Positions 28,261-39,913 are shown, counted from the first letter of the stretch. The stretch: 64,000 nt of DNA from Flaviflexus salsibiostraticola (GCF_003952265.1 NZ_CP034438.1:620001-684000), one strand, 5' to 3'. The notes: generated by a model not told the origin, from the sequence alone. Made by a program: numbers and translations.

Positions 28261-28453
28261 TCTGTATCTGACCGCTCAGTCGACAGAGGCGCTCAGGCGC
28301 ATGGAGGTTCAGGGGACCCAGGAGTCCCCGTGGGCCACGTCGACGGACTCGAGGTGTCGGCGCCCTGTCTCTGCGGCGGACCGGGTGGTGGACCGCTCCT
28401 CCCCCGCTCCGATGCGCCGCCGGGCTGCTATGGGCACGGGGCGAGGCGGCATG

Positions 28454-28488
28454 AAAAAGCTCCTCCCGGGCGGGGCCCGGGAGGAGCT
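28454..28488 (-). terminator. Strong intrinsic terminator after secG
   Basis: On the minus strand, a perfect 14-bp stem (AGCTCCTCCCGGGC with its complement) closes a three-base loop and is followed by TTTT plus T. It ends the gap-pgk-tpiA-secG transcripts. Confidence 0.85.
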
Positions 28489-28503
28489 GAAGGCTTGCGC
28501 CGT

Positions 28504-28746
28504 CTACGCGAACTTGACGATGAGTCCGTAGAGGATGACGCAGACACCCCATGTCACTGCAATGCCGACGGTGATGCGGTTGAGGTTCCGCTCAGCAACG
28601 CCCGACGACCGCATGGCTGTCGACATGCCGCCGCCGAACATATCGGAGACGCCGCCGCCCTTGCCCTTGTGGAGCAGGATGGAGAGTACAAGCAGGAGTG
28701 ATGAGATCACCAGCAGAATGGTGACGATCAATTTGATGATGTCCAC
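28504..28746 (-). CDS. secG: Protein translocase subunit SecG
   Basis: The 80-residue protein has two membrane helices (residues about 6-26 and 55-76) and the conserved loop LLHKGKGGGVSDMFGGG between them. It is an accessory part of the SecYEG channel. It sits after tpiA, as in most actinobacteria, 50 bases apart, and ends in a strong terminator. Confidence 0.95.
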   Translation of the reverse strand: MDIIKLIVTILLVISSLLLVLSILLHKGKGGGVSDMFGGGMSTAMRSSGVAERNLNRITVGIAVTWGVCVILYGLIVKFA

Positions 28747-28796
28747 GATGTCCTTTCGGTCCGTCGTCCAGTCTAGAGGAGCGGGTCGGTCTCGAC

Positions 28797-29573
28797 CTAA
28801 CCCTTGAAGCGGACAATCTTCGCGAACTCGTCAGCCTTGAGAGCCGCGCCACCGACGAGCGCGCCGTCGACGTCCTTCTCTGCCATGATGTCCGCGATGT
28901 TGTCCGACTTGACCGACCCGCCGTAGAGGATGCGGACGGCGTCCGCAGTCTCCTGGTCGTACAGCTCGGCGATCTTCTCACGGATCGCTCCGCAGACCTC
29001 CTGAGCGTCGGCGGGCGTGGCGACCTCGCCGGTGCCGATGGCCCAGACGGGCTCATAGGCGATGACGAGATTCTCGACGTTCTCAGCCTTGATGTCCTTG
29101 AGCGCACCCTCGACCTGGGCGAGCGTGTACGCGACCTGGTCACCGGCCTTACGGATATCGAGACCCTCACCGACGCAGACGATGGGCGTGAGGCCCGCCG
29201 CGATCGCCTTGACGGTCTTCGCGTTGACGAGCTCATCGGACTCGTCGTGGTACTCGCGACGCTCCGAGTGGCCGAGCACGACGTACGTGCAGCCGAGCGC
29301 GGTCAGCATCGACGCCGAGATCTCGCCCGTGTAGGCGCCGCCATCGTGGGCGGACATGTCCTGAGCGCCGTAGCCGATCTCGAGCTTGTCGGCGTCGACG
29401 ACGGTCTGGACGGTGCGCAGGTCCGTGAACGGCGGGCAGACGACAACCTCGACGTCTGCGTAGTCGTGCTTCATATCTTTCAGTGTCCAGGCGAGCTTCT
29501 GAACGAGCTGATTCGCCTCAAGGTGATTGAGGTTCATCTTCCAGTTGCCTGCCATGAGCGGCGTGCGTGCCAT
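28797..29573 (-). CDS. tpiA: Triosephosphate isomerase
   Basis: The 258-residue TIM barrel has GNWKMN at residues 9-14, the catalytic histidine in VLGHSERR near 100, the catalytic glutamate in [11 protein letters not shown] near 172, and LYGGSVK near 215. It interconverts dihydroxyacetone phosphate and glyceraldehyde 3-phosphate. I choose ATG 29573 behind GGAGGG; a TTG six bases upstream overlaps the pgk stop and lacks its own site. Confidence 0.97.
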   Translation of the reverse strand: MARTPLMAGNWKMNLNHLEANQLVQKLAWTLKDMKHDYADVEVVVCPPFTDLRTVQTVVDADKLEIGYGAQDMSAHDGGAYTGEISASMLTALGCTYVVLGHSERREYHDESDELVNAKTVKAIAAGLTPIVCVGEGLDIRKAGDQVAYTLAQVEGALKDIKAENVENLVIAYEPVWAIGTGEVATPADAQEVCGAIREKIAELYDQETADAVRILYGGSVKSDNIADIMAEKDVDGALVGGAALKADEFAKIVRFKG

Positions 29574-29575
29574 GA

Positions 29576-30766
29576 TCAACCCTCCAGGATCGAGATGCCC
29601 GGCAGGATCTTGCCCTCGAGGAACTCGAGGGAAGCGCCACCGCCGGTGGAAATGTGGGAGAAGGTCGCCTCATCGAATCCGAGAGTGCGAACTGCGGCTG
29701 CGGAGTCTCCGCCGCCGACGATGGTGTAGCCCGACGCGTCGGACATGGCCTGGGCGACGGCTTTCGTGCCGCCCGAGAAGGCCTCGAACTCGAAGACGCC
29801 CATGGGGCCGTTCCAGACGATCGTCTTCGCATCGGCGATCTTCGAGGCATAGAGCTCGGCCGACTTCGGGCCGATGTCGAGGCCCATCTGATCATCCGGG
29901 ATGGAGTCCGCGTCGACGGCGGTCGCGGGTGCGTCCGCCTTGAACTCGGGAGCGACGACAACGTCGACGGGCAGGACGATCTCGACACCGCGCTCTTCGG
30001 CGGTCTTGAGGTAGCCCTTGACGGTCTCGACCTGATCCTCCTCGAGGAGGGAGGAGCCGACACCGTGGCCCTGCGCCTCGAGGAACGTGAACGCCATGCC
30101 GCCGCCGATGAGGAGGCGGTCGGCCTTCTCGAGGAGGTTCTTGATGACACCGAGCTTGTCGGACACCTTCGAGCCACCGAGGATGACGACGTAGGGGCGC
30201 TCGGGGTTGTCGGTTGCCTTCGAGAGGCTGTCGATCTCCTTGAAGACGAGCTCGCCGGCTGCCGAGGGCAGCTTCTGGGCGATGTCGTAGACGGAGGCCT
30301 GCTTGCGGTGGACGACGCCGAAGCCGTCCGAGACAAACAGGTCGGCGAGGCTGGCGTATTCGTCCGCGAGGGCGGCGCGCTCAGCATCGTCCTTCGAGGT
30401 CTCGCGAGCATCGAAGCGCACGTTCTCGACGAGGGCGATCTGGCCGTCCTTCAGTTCGGAGGCGACCTTCTTCGCGCTCTCGCCGACGGTGTCCTCAGCA
30501 AGGACGACGTCGTGGCCGACGAGCTCACCGAGACGCTTGGCGACGGGGGCGAGGGAGTACTTCGGATCCGGCTCGCCCTTCGGGCGGCCGAGGTGGGCCA
30601 TGACGAGGACCTTCGCGCCGGCCTCGGCGAGCCGGGTCAGGGTCGGCAGTGCAGCGCGGATGCGGCCATCATCAGTGATGGTGTCCCCGTCGAGCGGCAC
30701 GTTGAAATCGGAGCGGACAAGGACAACCTTGCCGCGGACATCCCCAAGGGAGTCAAGAGTCTTCAT
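29576..30766 (-). CDS. pgk: Phosphoglycerate kinase
   Basis: The 396-residue kinase shows [13 protein letters not shown] near residue 14, [10 protein letters not shown] near 60, and the nucleotide-binding end [14 protein letters not shown] near 352. It makes ATP and 3-phosphoglycerate. The order gap-pgk-tpiA is conserved; its stop lies two bases before the tpiA start. AAGGAAG precedes the ATG. A terminator stands between gap and pgk, which may lower pgk expression relative to gap. Confidence 0.97.
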   Translation of the reverse strand: MKTLDSLGDVRGKVVLVRSDFNVPLDGDTITDDGRIRAALPTLTRLAEAGAKVLVMAHLGRPKGEPDPKYSLAPVAKRLGELVGHDVVLAEDTVGESAKKVASELKDGQIALVENVRFDARETSKDDAERAALADEYASLADLFVSDGFGVVHRKQASVYDIAQKLPSAAGELVFKEIDSLSKATDNPERPYVVILGGSKVSDKLGVIKNLLEKADRLLIGGGMAFTFLEAQGHGVGSSLLEEDQVETVKGYLKTAEERGVEIVLPVDVVVAPEFKADAPATAVDADSIPDDQMGLDIGPKSAELYASKIADAKTIVWNGPMGVFEFEAFSGGTKAVAQAMSDASGYTIVGGGDSAAAVRTLGFDEATFSHISTGGGASLEFLEGKILPGISILEG

Positions 30767-30778
30767 GTTCTTCCTTCC

Positions 30779-30819
30779 AAGAAAGACGCCCGCGCCCCGA
30801 GTGTGGGTGCGCGGGCGTC
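30779..30819 (-). terminator. Intergenic terminator between gap and pgk
   Basis: The minus strand has a perfect 11-bp stem, GACGCCCGCGC with GCGCGGGCGTC, a 13-base loop and then TTTCTT. It lies 20 bases after the gap stop and directly before the pgk binding site, so partial termination is likely. Confidence 0.65.
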
Positions 30820-30839
30820 AGTTCTTCACTACCTGATGA

Positions 30840-31922
<1,083 letters not shown>

Positions 31923-31956
31923 TCACGGTCGACGTAGGTCGGCCGATCCAGGTTTC

Positions 31957-31962
31957 AGTATA
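31957..31962 (-). promoter_or_regulatory. Candidate -10 box TATACT upstream of gap
   Basis: TATACT on the minus strand lies 110 bases before the gap start, implying a leader of about 100 bases. The -35 region is weak. No riboswitch fold was recognised in the leader. Confidence 0.35.
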
Positions 31963-32006
31963 CAAGCCTTGGGGTGTTTCCATACGGGACAGAGGGAATT
32001 GGTGAA

Positions 32007-33005
32007 CTATTTCTCCCCCGGCGAAGGTCGCCTGCGGCGCCGTTCGTTCACCGCATCCAAAGTCGACGGAATGCCCAGTTCTGCCGCCCTCTTATCGGCC
32101 ATCGTATTGAGCCTGCGGAGCCGTCCCGCGACGGCATCCTTCGTCGCAACGGGGCTCATCCTCTCCCCGAGAAGATTCAGGGAATCCTCAGGATATTGAA
32201 TGCGGAACTCGCCCGCCTCCCTCAGGTTGTCCGGAAGATCGTCGCCGAGGATCTCGAAGGCGCGCCTGACACGGATGACGGCGACAACGGCGGCGTCGGC
32301 GCTGCGGCGCATGTTCGCGTCGTCGAAGTTCGCCAGTCTGTTGGCCGTGCCGGTCACCTCTCGCTCAGTGCGCAGCTCCTCCCAGCGGATGACGGCGTCA
32401 TTCGCCCCCATGCGGGTGAGCATGGCGGCGATCGCATCCCCTTCGCGAATATCGACCCGATGCGCGCCCCTCGATTCGCGGGCGCGGTAGGGGATACCGA
32501 GTCGACGGGCGAGCCCGCCGAGTGCGTAGGCGGACTCGAGGCCCGGGCAGATCACCTCGAGGGCGGCGTTCCGGCCCGGCTCGAGGAGCGCGCCGCGGGC
32601 GAGGAAGGCGCCGCGCCACGCCGCGGCGGCGTCGGCCTTTGACCCGCCGATGATCGAGGGCGGCAGGCCGCGCACCGGGCGCCCGTAGGTGTCGATGAGA
32701 CCGATGCGGCGGGAGATCCGCTCGCCGTCCCGACCGATCCGGACCACGTAATGATGTGCCCCGCGAGCCCCGCTGGAGACGGTGTGGAGCTCCGGATCGA
32801 CGCGGAAGGTGCGGTTGACGAGGTCACGGAGACGACGGGCGGTCCCGGCATGGCCGAGCTCGGCCTGGAGCGTGACTCGGCCAGAGTTGATGTGGATCCC
32901 GCCGGCGAAGCGAAAAACGGTCGCGATCTCGGCGACGGCTGCAGACGCCATGCTGGCTTCGACTCCAACCAGCTCATCTTTCACACTTGCGGTGAGGGCA
33001 GACAT
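32007..33005 (-). CDS. whiA: DNA-binding protein WhiA
   Basis: The 332-residue protein begins with the typical MSALTASVKDEL, contains the degenerate LAGLIDADG homing-endonuclease-like fold (KADAAAWRGAFLARGALLEPGR region, core WRGAFLARG near 133), and ends in a winged-helix part with SLNLLGERMSP. WhiA controls cell division and, in streptomycetes, sporulation genes. ATG 33005 is preferred because it matches the family; a TTG at 33017 is possible. It follows yvcK, as in most Gram-positives. Confidence 0.93.
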   Translation of the reverse strand: MSALTASVKDELVGVEASMASAAVAEIATVFRFAGGIHINSGRVTLQAELGHAGTARRLRDLVNRTFRVDPELHTVSSGARGAHHYVVRIGRDGERISRRIGLIDTYGRPVRGLPPSIIGGSKADAAAAWRGAFLARGALLEPGRNAALEVICPGLESAYALGGLARRLGIPYRARESRGAHRVDIREGDAIAAMLTRMGANDAVIRWEELRTEREVTGTANRLANFDDANMRRSADAAVVAVIRVRRAFEILGDDLPDNLREAGEFRIQYPEDSLNLLGERMSPVATKDAVAGRLRRLNTMADKRAAELGIPSTLDAVNERRRRRPSPGEK

Positions 33006-33059
33006 TCCTCTGGTCAATCCTTTGCTTGAGGGATAGGTGCCCAGGAGGGCTCAGCCATC

Positions 33060-34040
33060 TTACCGCTTCTGCTGACTGCGCGACTGGCCAACGTCGTGCA
33101 TCGTCCCCTCGAACGCGTCGCGCAGTGCCGCCGCGAATCGCAGGGGGTCATGGACAGCCGGATTATCCGCCGTATGGATCTGGCGCAGAATCAGGCCGGC
33201 ATCAATGGCCGAGACGGCCTCGTCGAGCGATCCGAGATCGTCGATCGCGGTCGGATCCGCGATGACGACGTTCGGCGCGAGCCCCTCCGAGTGTGCGAGA
33301 AAACTCCGAATGTGGTCCGCATGCTCCATGTCCGACGTCTCCGTGTCAGAGGTGAGATTGAGCGCGAGAAGGATCTTCGCAGGGCTCGCCGCCAGGGCCT
33401 GTCGGATATCGGGGAGCATGAGGTGCGGGATGACGGATGTGTACCAGGAACCGGGGCCGAACACCGCCCAATCCGCGTTCGCGATCGCGTCGAGGACGGC
33501 AGGATGCGCTGTCGCGTCCTGCGGTATGAGTCGCAGGCTCTCAAGCCTGCCGGGCGCGACCGCGACCTTCGACTGTCCGCGGACGATCTTCTTGTGCCCC
33601 GACTCGTCGAACTCCGCCTCGATGTCCATCGGCTGGTCACTCATCGGGAGCACTCGGCCGTGAACGCCGAGCAGACGACCGACGAAGTCAAGCCCCTCCG
33701 CATTGTCACCAAGGAGGCTCCACACGGACGCGATGAGGAGATTGCCGGTCGCATGATTGTTGAGGGGGCCGTCGGTGGCGTAGCGGTGCTGGAGGACGTC
33801 GCGCCACATCTGGCCCCACTCCCCGTCGTCGCACAGCGCCGACAGCGCCATCCGCAGGTCGCCGGGCGGGAGGATGCCGAGCTCGGACCGGAGGCGGCCC
33901 GAAGAGCCGCCATCATCGGCGACCGTGACGACGGCGGTGAGATTGCCGGTCACGTGACGGAGGGCGGACAGGGTGGCATAGAGGCCGTGGCCACCACCGA
34001 AGGCGACAACGTGGGGCCCGCGGGAGCCGGTCGGCAGCAT
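33060..34040 (-). CDS. yvcK: Gluconeogenesis factor YvcK/CofD-like protein
   Basis: The 326-residue protein has the nucleotide-binding FGGGHGLY near residue 13, VTVADDGGSSGRLR, and PPGDLRMALSAL, all family hallmarks. In Bacillus and mycobacteria YvcK/CuvA supports cell-wall homeostasis and gluconeogenic growth and binds UDP-sugars. I choose ATG 34040, spaced five bases from GGGAG; a GTG at 34046 overlaps the rapZ stop. It sits in the conserved rapZ-yvcK-whiA cluster. Confidence 0.9.
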   Translation of the reverse strand: MLPTGSRGPHVVAFGGGHGLYATLSALRHVTGNLTAVVTVADDGGSSGRLRSELGILPPGDLRMALSALCDDGEWGQMWRDVLQHRYATDGPLNNHATGNLLIASVWSLLGDNAEGLDFVGRLLGVHGRVLPMSDQPMDIEAEFDESGHKKIVRGQSKVAVAPGRLESLRLIPQDATAHPAVLDAIANADWAVFGPGSWYTSVIPHLMLPDIRQALAASPAKILLALNLTSDTETSDMEHADHIRSFLAHSEGLAPNVVIADPTAIDDLGSLDEAVSAIDAGLILRQIHTADNPAVHDPLRFAAALRDAFEGTMHDVGQSRSQQKR

Positions 34041-34042
34041 CG

Positions 34043-34978
34043 TCACTCCCGTCCGAGATCGCGGTGGACGGTGACGGCGCGCGAGCCGCGCCTGCGCAGA
34101 CCCTCGGCGATCCGCTCGGAGAGCGCGACGCTGCGGTGCTTCCCGCCCGTACATCCGACCGCAATCGTCACTGTCGGCTTGAGCTCGCGCTCATACCCCT
34201 CGAGAACGGAGGCGATGAGGTCGACGTACCTATCGACGAATTCGGTGACCCCATCCTGGGCCAGGACGTATTCCTGGACGGGGGCATCGTGCCCTGTCAG
34301 ATTGCGCAGCTCGCCGATCCAGTAGGGATTGGAGATGAAGCGGACATCGACGACATGGTCGGCATCGAGCGGAAGCCCGTACTTGAAGCCGAAGGACATG
34401 ACCGTCACCCGGGTGGCGAGCTCGCCCTCGGCGGCGACGAGGGTGCGCACCTGGCGCGCGAGGTCGTGGACCGACATGTCGGACGTGTCGATGATCGTGT
34501 CCGCGCGCCCGCGCAGCGCGGTGAGCATTTTTCGCTCCTCATGGACGGCATCGAGCAGCCTGCCCTCCTCCTGCAGCGGGTGGGGCCGGCGGACCGATTC
34601 GTAGCGCTGGACAAGGACGTCATCATCGGCGTCGAGGAAGATGATGCGGTGGTCCACACCTGAGGTCTTGAGATCATCGAGCACGGTCAGCAGCTCGGCA
34701 AAGAACTCCCGACCGCGCACGTCCGCGACGACGGCGACCCGGCGGGCCCCGCCGACGGGCGACATGAGGCCGGTGAGCGCCTTGAGGAGGCGGGGAGGCA
34801 GATTATCGACAACGTACCAGTCGAGATCCTCGAGCACGGCGGCCGTGCGGCTCTTGCCGGCTCCTGACATTCCCGTGATGACGACGAGCTCAGGGGCCTG
34901 CGGCTCGGGGGCCACGGCCTGCGCCTCCGCTCCGGGAACCCATGCGGGGAACGAATCCGTCTGGTCGATGTCTCTCAT
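34043..34978 (-). CDS. rapZ: RNase adapter / nucleotide-binding protein RapZ
   Basis: From ATG 34978 the protein has 311 residues. Walker A GMSGAGKSRTA lies near residue 36, and the conserved DVRGREF and FGFKYGLPLDADHVVDVRF (core GFKYGLPLDAD) follow. The C-terminal domain has the GCTGGKHRSV motif that binds small RNAs or sugar amines in E. coli RapZ. The frame is open to a GTG at 35020 overlapping the uvrC stop; neither start has a strong site. It is coupled to yvcK. Confidence 0.9.
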   Translation of the reverse strand: MRDIDQTDSFPAWVPGAEAQAVAPEPQAPELVVITGMSGAGKSRTAAVLEDLDWYVVDNLPPRLLKALTGLMSPVGGARRVAVVADVRGREFFAELLTVLDDLKTSGVDHRIIFLDADDDVLVQRYESVRRPHPLQEEGRLLDAVHEERKMLTALRGRADTIIDTSDMSVHDLARQVRTLVAAEGELATRVTVMSFGFKYGLPLDADHVVDVRFISNPYWIGELRNLTGHDAPVQEYVLAQDGVTEFVDRYVDLIASVLEGYERELKPTVTIAVGCTGGKHRSVALSERIAEGLRRRGSRAVTVHRDLGRE

Positions 34979-35016
34979 GTGCCTATCGTGCCAGGTTTGG
35001 TCGCGCTTCGGCACGC

Positions 35017-37029
35017 TCACGGCGCCTGATCTGCCCCGTCCTCGCCGCTCGGGTGGAAGTGGTCGTGGATCCTGGCGGCGAAGGCAGGGCCGATGCCGGG
35101 GGCTGTCGCCAGCTCCTCGACAGTTGCCGACCGGATCTTCGCCACCGTGCCGAAGCGCTCGAGCAGCGCAGTCTGCTTGGCCGGACCCAGCCCCGGGACG
35201 GCGTCGAGCTGGGAGCGCGTCATCGCCTTCGACCGGCGTTTGCGGTGGTGGGAGATCGCGAATCGGTGCGATTCGTCGCGCAGGTGCTGGAGCAGATGGA
35301 GGGAGGCGGAGCTGCGGGGGAAGATGACCGGGAAGTCATCCCCGGGCACCCAGACCTCCTCAAGCCGCTTCGCGAGCCCGACCACGGCGACATCGACGCC
35401 GAGCTCGTCGACAACACTCTGCGCCGCGTTGACCTGCGGGAGTCCACCGTCGACGACGATGAGGTGCGGGCGGTACGCGAATCTCTTGACCCGGCCCGTG
35501 TCTGGATCGATCGCGCCGGATGTCGCGTCCTCATCGACATCGCGCGATCCCTCGACGACCCGGGCAAGGCGCCTGCGCAGCACCTCGTCCATCGCCGCCG
35601 TGTCGTCGCGGGCGCCGTCGCCGTTCTCGCCGCGGATGATGAAGTGGCGGTAGTCAGACTTGCGGGGCATGCCGTCCTCGAAGACGACCATCGAGGCGAC
35701 CTGATGGGTGCCCTGCGTGTGGGAGACATCGAAGCATTCGATGCGGAGGGGGGCCGTCTCCATGCCGAGAACGTCTCGGAGATCCTCGAGCGCTTTCGCG
35801 CGCTGCGTGAGGTCACCGGAGCGCTTAATCTTGGCGCGGGCAAGCGCCTGCCGCGCGTTTTCGTGGACGGTCTCGGCGAGCCTGCGCTTGTCGCCGCGCT
35901 GGGCCACGTGGAGGTTGATGCGGGCCCCGCGCCGCTCCTCCAGCCACGACTGGAGAGCATCCCCATCATCGGGCATGACCGGAACGATGATCTCGCGCGG
36001 GATCGCCGTCGTCGGCGTATGTGTGCGGTCATCGACGGACCGGGCCTGGCCCTCGGGGAGGTCCCGAGAGCCCCGCAGGAGCCTGTTCTCTCCCTGCTCG
36101 CCGTAGACCTGCAGGAGCAGGGCGGTCATGAGCCCCGCATCATCGAGATTCTCCACCCGCTCCGTCACCCACCCGCGCTGGCCGCGGATACGCCCGCCCC
36201 GCACATGGAAGACCTGGACCGACGCCTCAAGCTCATCGGCCACGAGGCCGAAGACATCGACGTCCGTCCGATCGGGGAGGACGACCGCGTTCTGTTCGAC
36301 GACGCGCTTGAGGGCCTCGACGTCGTCCCGCAGCCGTGCCGCGCGCTCGAAGTCGAGCCCGGAGGCCGCCTCCCTCATCTCCTTCTCACGGGCACGGATG
36401 TGCCGGCCGGTGTCGCCGTCGAGGAAGCCGCACAGCTCGAGCGCGAGATCTCGGTGGTCCTCGGCGCTGATCCGCCCCACGCAGGGGGCTGAACACTTAT
36501 CGATGTAGCCGAGCAGGCACGGCCTGCCGGACCGCTCCGCCTGCCGGAACACGCCCGGCGAGCAGGTCCGCACGGGGAAGGTGTGGAGGAGCGAATCGAG
36601 CGTGTGGCGGATCGCCCAGACCTGCGTGTACGGGCCGAAGTAGCGGTTGCCGCGCCGGTGGGCGTTCCTCGTGATCATCGCCCGCGGGTGCTTCTCCGAC
36701 ATCGTGACAGCCAGATACGGGTACGACTTGTCGTCGCGGTACATGACGTTGAACCGCGGGTCGAACTCCTTGATCCACTGGTACTCGAGCGTGAGTGCCT
36801 CGACCTCGGTATTGAGCACGACCCATTCGACCCGCCCCGCCGAGGTCACCATCTGGGCGGTGCGCGGGTGCAGCAGGGCAACGTCCTGGAAGTAGGAGAC
36901 GAGGCGCTGGCGCAGGTTCTTCGCCTTGCCGACGTAGATGACCCGGTCATCCTCGTCGATGAAGCGATAGACACCCGGATCGGTTGGGATGTCAGATGTC
37001 TTGGGACGGTATGTGGAGGGGTCTGCCAT
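35017..37029 (-). CDS. uvrC: Excinuclease ABC subunit C
   Basis: The 670-residue protein has an N-terminal GIY-YIG nuclease domain (PGVYRFIDEDDRVIYVGKA, core VIYVGKAKNLRQRL near 30), a UVR motif near 215 (AASGLDFERAARLRD), an RNase H-like C-terminal nuclease (IECFDVSHTQG near 410) and a tandem helix-hairpin-helix end (VPGLGPAK and APGIGPAF). It makes both incisions in nucleotide excision repair. It lies three bases after uvrA, a useful pairing. Confidence 0.97.
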   Translation of the reverse strand: MADPSTYRPKTSDIPTDPGVYRFIDEDDRVIYVGKAKNLRQRLVSYFQDVALLHPRTAQMVTSAGRVEWVVLNTEVEALTLEYQWIKEFDPRFNVMYRDDKSYPYLAVTMSEKHPRAMITRNAHRRGNRYFGPYTQVWAIRHTLDSLLHTFPVRTCSPGVFRQAERSGRPCLLGYIDKCSAPCVGRISAEDHRDLALELCGFLDGDTGRHIRAREKEMREAASGLDFERAARLRDDVEALKRVVEQNAVVLPDRTDVDVFGLVADELEASVQVFHVRGGRIRGQRGWVTERVENLDDAGLMTALLLQVYGEQGENRLLRGSRDLPEGQARSVDDRTHTPTTAIPREIIVPVMPDDGDALQSWLEERRGARINLHVAQRGDKRRLAETVHENARQALARAKIKRSGDLTQRAKALEDLRDVLGMETAPLRIECFDVSHTQGTHQVASMVVFEDGMPRKSDYRHFIIRGENGDGARDDTAAMDEVLRRRLARVVEGSRDVDEDATSGAIDPDTGRVKRFAYRPHLIVVDGGLPQVNAAQSVVDELGVDVAVVGLAKRLEEVWVPGDDFPVIFPRSSASLHLLQHLRDESHRFAISHHRKRRSKAMTRSQLDAVPGLGPAKQTALLERFGTVAKIRSATVEELATAPGIGPAFAARIHDHFHPSGEDGADQAP

Positions 37030-37032
37030 CGT

Positions 37033-39864
37033 CTACCTCAGGAGCGGGGCGAGGAACTGGCCAGTGTAGGACTGGGACACCTTCGCGACGTCCTCGGGAG
37101 TTCCTGCGGCAATGACCTCTCCTCCCCCCGCCCCGCCCTCCGGGCCCATGTCGATGACCCAGTCCGCCGACTTAATGACATCGAGGTTGTGCTCGATGAC
37201 GATGACCGTGTTCCCCTTGTCGACCAGTCCATTGAGGACCTTGAGGAGCTTGGAGACGTCCTCGAAGTGGAGGCCGGTCGTCGGCTCGTCGAGCACGTAC
37301 ACGGATCGGCCATTCGAGCGTCGCTGGAGCTCGGAGGCCAGCTTCACGCGCTGGGCCTCGCCGCCCGACAGGGTCGTCGCCGACTGGCCGAGGCGAACAT
37401 AGCCGAGGCCGACCGACTCGAGGGTCGACAGGTGGCGGGTGATGCCGGTGACGGGACCGAAGAACTCGTGGGCCTCCGAGATCGTCATCTCAAGAACATC
37501 CGAGACCGACTTGCCCTTGTACTTCACCTCGAGGGTGTCCCGGTTGTACCGCTTGCCGTCGCATACCTCGCAGGGGACGTAGACGTCGGGCAGGAAGCTC
37601 ATCTCGATCTTGATCGTGCCATCGCCCTTGCACGACTCGCACCGGCCGCCCTTGACATTGAAGGAGAAGCGGCCCGGGCCGTAGCCGCGGATCTTCGACT
37701 CCGGCACCTCGGCGAACAGCTTCCGCACCCGGTCCCACACCCCCGTGTAGGTGGCGGGGTTCGAGCGGGGCGTCCGGCCGATCGGCGACTGGTCGACGTG
37801 GATGACCTTGTCGAGATCCTCAAGACCGGTGACGGAGGTATGCCGCCCGGGTACGATGCGGGCACGATTGAGCTGGTTGGCCAGCGAGTTGTAGAGGATC
37901 GAGTTGACGAGGGTGGACTTGCCGGACCCCGAGACGCCGGTGACCGCGACGAAGCAGGCCCGCGGGAACTCGACCGTCACGTCCTTGAGGTTGTTCTCCC
38001 GCCCTCCGGTCACGACGATCCTCTTCTCCGGATCGATGGGGCGCCTCGTCTTCGGAAGCGGGATGCTGCGCCTGCCGGCGAGGTAGGCGCCCGTCACCGA
38101 CTTCTCCTCGGCGAGCAGACCCTCGTAGTCGCCCGCGTAGACGATCTCGCCCCCGTGCTCACCGGCGCCCGGGCCGATGTCGACGATGTAGTCCGCGGCC
38201 CTGATCGTGTCCTCGTCGTGCTCGACGACGATGAGCGTGTTTCCAAGATCGCGCAGCTTCGTCAGTGTCTCGATGAGGCGCGCGTTATCCCTCTGGTGGA
38301 GTCCGATCGACGGCTCGTCGAGGACATAGAGGACGCCGACGAGGGCGGCGCCGATCTGGGTTGCGAGCCGGATTCGCTGCGCCTCACCGCCCGAGAGGCC
38401 CGCGGCCCCGCGCGCCAGGGTGAGGTAGGTGAGGCCGACGTCGATGAGGAAACCGAGCCGGAACTGCGTCTCCTTGAGCACCGCATCCGCCACCGCCCGC
38501 TGCTTGGCGTCGAGCTCGAGCCGGCCGAGGAACTCGGAGACCTCGAGGATCGACATGTTGGCGAGCTCCGAGATGGACAGACCGCCGACGGTGACGGCGA
38601 GGACCTCCGGCTTGAGCCGAGCACCCCGGCAGACCGGGCACGGGATCTCCCGCATGTAGGCCTCGTAGCGGCCCTTCGACCACTCCGACTCCGTCTCCTC
38701 ACGCTTCCTCTTGACGAAGTCGAGAACACCCTCGAACCCTGTCGAATAGGTGCGCTCGCGGCCCCAGCGATTGCGGTACTTGACCTCGACCTTGTAATCG
38801 CGGCCGTAGAGGAGGATGTCGCGCACCTCCTGCGAGAGCTCGCCCCACGGGGAGTCGATCGAGAACCCGACCTCCTTGCCGAGTGCGGTCAGCTGCCGCG
38901 TGAAATAGGCCTTGTTGCCCGCCCAGGGCAGGATCGCGCCATCGCGGAGGGAGAGTGACTCATCCGGGACGACGAGCTCGGGGTCGACCTCGAGCTTGGC
39001 CCCGATGCCGGAGCATTCGGGGCAGGCGCCGTAGGGCGCGTTGAACGAGAACGTGCGGGGCTCGATCTCCTCGAGGGCCAGGACATGATCGTTCGGGCAG
39101 GCGCGCTTCTCGGAGTACCGCCGGTACCGTTCCCTCTCCCCCTCTTCGACGTCCATCCGCTCGACGACCACGAGGCCATCGGTCAGGCGCAGGGCCGTCT
39201 CGACCGAGTCGGAGAGGCGCCGTGTCGAATCCTTCCGGACGAGCCGGTCGACGACGATGTCGATGTCATGACGGAGCTTCTTGTCGAGCGTCGGCGGGCT
39301 GTCGAGCCGGATGAGCTCGCCGTCGACCTTCGCGCGGGAGAAACCCTGCTGCTGGAGGTCGGCGAAGAGCTGGCTGTACTCCCCCTTGCGGCCGCGGACG
39401 ATGGGCGCAAGGATCTGGAAGCGGGTGCCCTCGGGCAGCTCCATGATGCGGTTGACGATCTGCTCGGCCGACTGGGAGCTCACCTCCTCCCCGCATTCCG
39501 GACAGTGCTGGATCCCGGCTCGGGCATAGAGCAGTCGCAGATAGTCGTAGACCTCGGTGATGGTGCCGACCGTAGAGCGAGGGTTGCGACTCGTCGACTT
39601 CTGGTCGATCGACACAGCGGGCGATAGGCCACCGATGTAGTCGACGGCAGGCTTGTCCATCTGCCCGAGGAACTGCCGGGCATAGGACGACAGCGACTCG
39701 ACGTACCGGCGCTGACCCTCGGCGAAGATCGTGTCGAAGGCAAGCGAGGACTTGCCCGATCCGGAGAGTCCCGTGAAGACGATGAGACGATCTCGCGGCA
39801 GATCCAGGTCAACGTTGCGGAGGTTGTGCTCTCGTGCGCCTTGGACGACAATTTGTTCGGTCAC
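37033..39864 (-). CDS. uvrA: Excinuclease ABC subunit A
   Basis: The 943-residue protein carries two ABC ATPase modules, with Walker [14 protein letters not shown] near 33 and [11 protein letters not shown] near 640, LSGGE signatures in both, and zinc fingers (CPECGEE, CPNDH...CPECSG and CESCKGDG). It finds DNA damage together with UvrB. The GTG start at 39864 lies inside an inverted repeat (39854-39872), so a bound protein could block initiation. Confidence 0.97.
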   Translation of the reverse strand: MTEQIVVQGAREHNLRNVDLDLPRDRLIVFTGLSGSGKSSLAFDTIFAEGQRRYVESLSSYARQFLGQMDKPAVDYIGGLSPAVSIDQKSTSRNPRSTVGTITEVYDYLRLLYARAGIQHCPECGEEVSSQSAEQIVNRIMELPEGTRFQILAPIVRGRKGEYSQLFADLQQQGFSRAKVDGELIRLDSPPTLDKKLRHDIDIVVDRLVRKDSTRRLSDSVETALRLTDGLVVVERMDVEEGERERYRRYSEKRACPNDHVLALEEIEPRTFSFNAPYGACPECSGIGAKLEVDPELVVPDESLSLRDGAILPWAGNKAYFTRQLTALGKEVGFSIDSPWGELSQEVRDILLYGRDYKVEVKYRNRWGRERTYSTGFEGVLDFVKRKREETESEWSKGRYEAYMREIPCPVCRGARLKPEVLAVTVGGLSISELANMSILEVSEFLGRLELDAKQRAVADAVLKETQFRLGFLIDVGLTYLTLARGAAGLSGGEAQRIRLATQIGAALVGVLYVLDEPSIGLHQRDNARLIETLTKLRDLGNTLIVVEHDEDTIRAADYIVDIGPGAGEHGGEIVYAGDYEGLLAEEKSVTGAYLAGRRSIPLPKTRRPIDPEKRIVVTGGRENNLKDVTVEFPRACFVAVTGVSGSGKSTLVNSILYNSLANQLNRARIVPGRHTSVTGLEDLDKVIHVDQSPIGRTPRSNPATYTGVWDRVRKLFAEVPESKIRGYGPGRFSFNVKGGRCESCKGDGTIKIEMSFLPDVYVPCEVCDGKRYNRDTLEVKYKGKSVSDVLEMTISEAHEFFGPVTGITRHLSTLESVGLGYVRLGQSATTLSGGEAQRVKLASELQRRSNGRSVYVLDEPTTGLHFEDVSKLLKVLNGLVDKGNTVIVIEHNLDVIKSADWVIDMGPEGGAGGGEVIAAGTPEDVAKVSQSYTGQFLAPLLR

Positions 39865-39913
39865 GCCGAACAGTGTACCCGCCGAACAGGACGATCGAAC
39901 AAGTGTACTGATC
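39854..39913. promoter_or_regulatory. Repeated GTTCG half-sites at the uvrA start
   Basis: TGTTCGG-TCACG-CCGAACA (39854-39872) is a perfect inverted repeat over the uvrA start codon. Further GTTCG words (minus strand) lie near 39885 and 39896, two of them behind GTACACT. CGAAC-N4-GTACT at 39896-39909 resembles the actinobacterial LexA box CGAAC-N4-GTTCG with two mismatches. This suggests damage-linked control, unproven. Confidence 0.4.

Noticed and set aside
28235..28531. A 98-residue frame between opcA and secG
   Set aside because: It overlaps the two hairpin terminators and has no convincing start or motif.
36583..38958. A 791-residue open frame on the plus strand opposite uvrC/uvrA
   Set aside because: It lies opposite two well-supported repair genes and contains no domain motif.
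39896..39909. A standard LexA box
   Set aside because: Two of ten conserved bases differ from CGAAC-N4-GTTCG, so it is reported only as an uncertain site.
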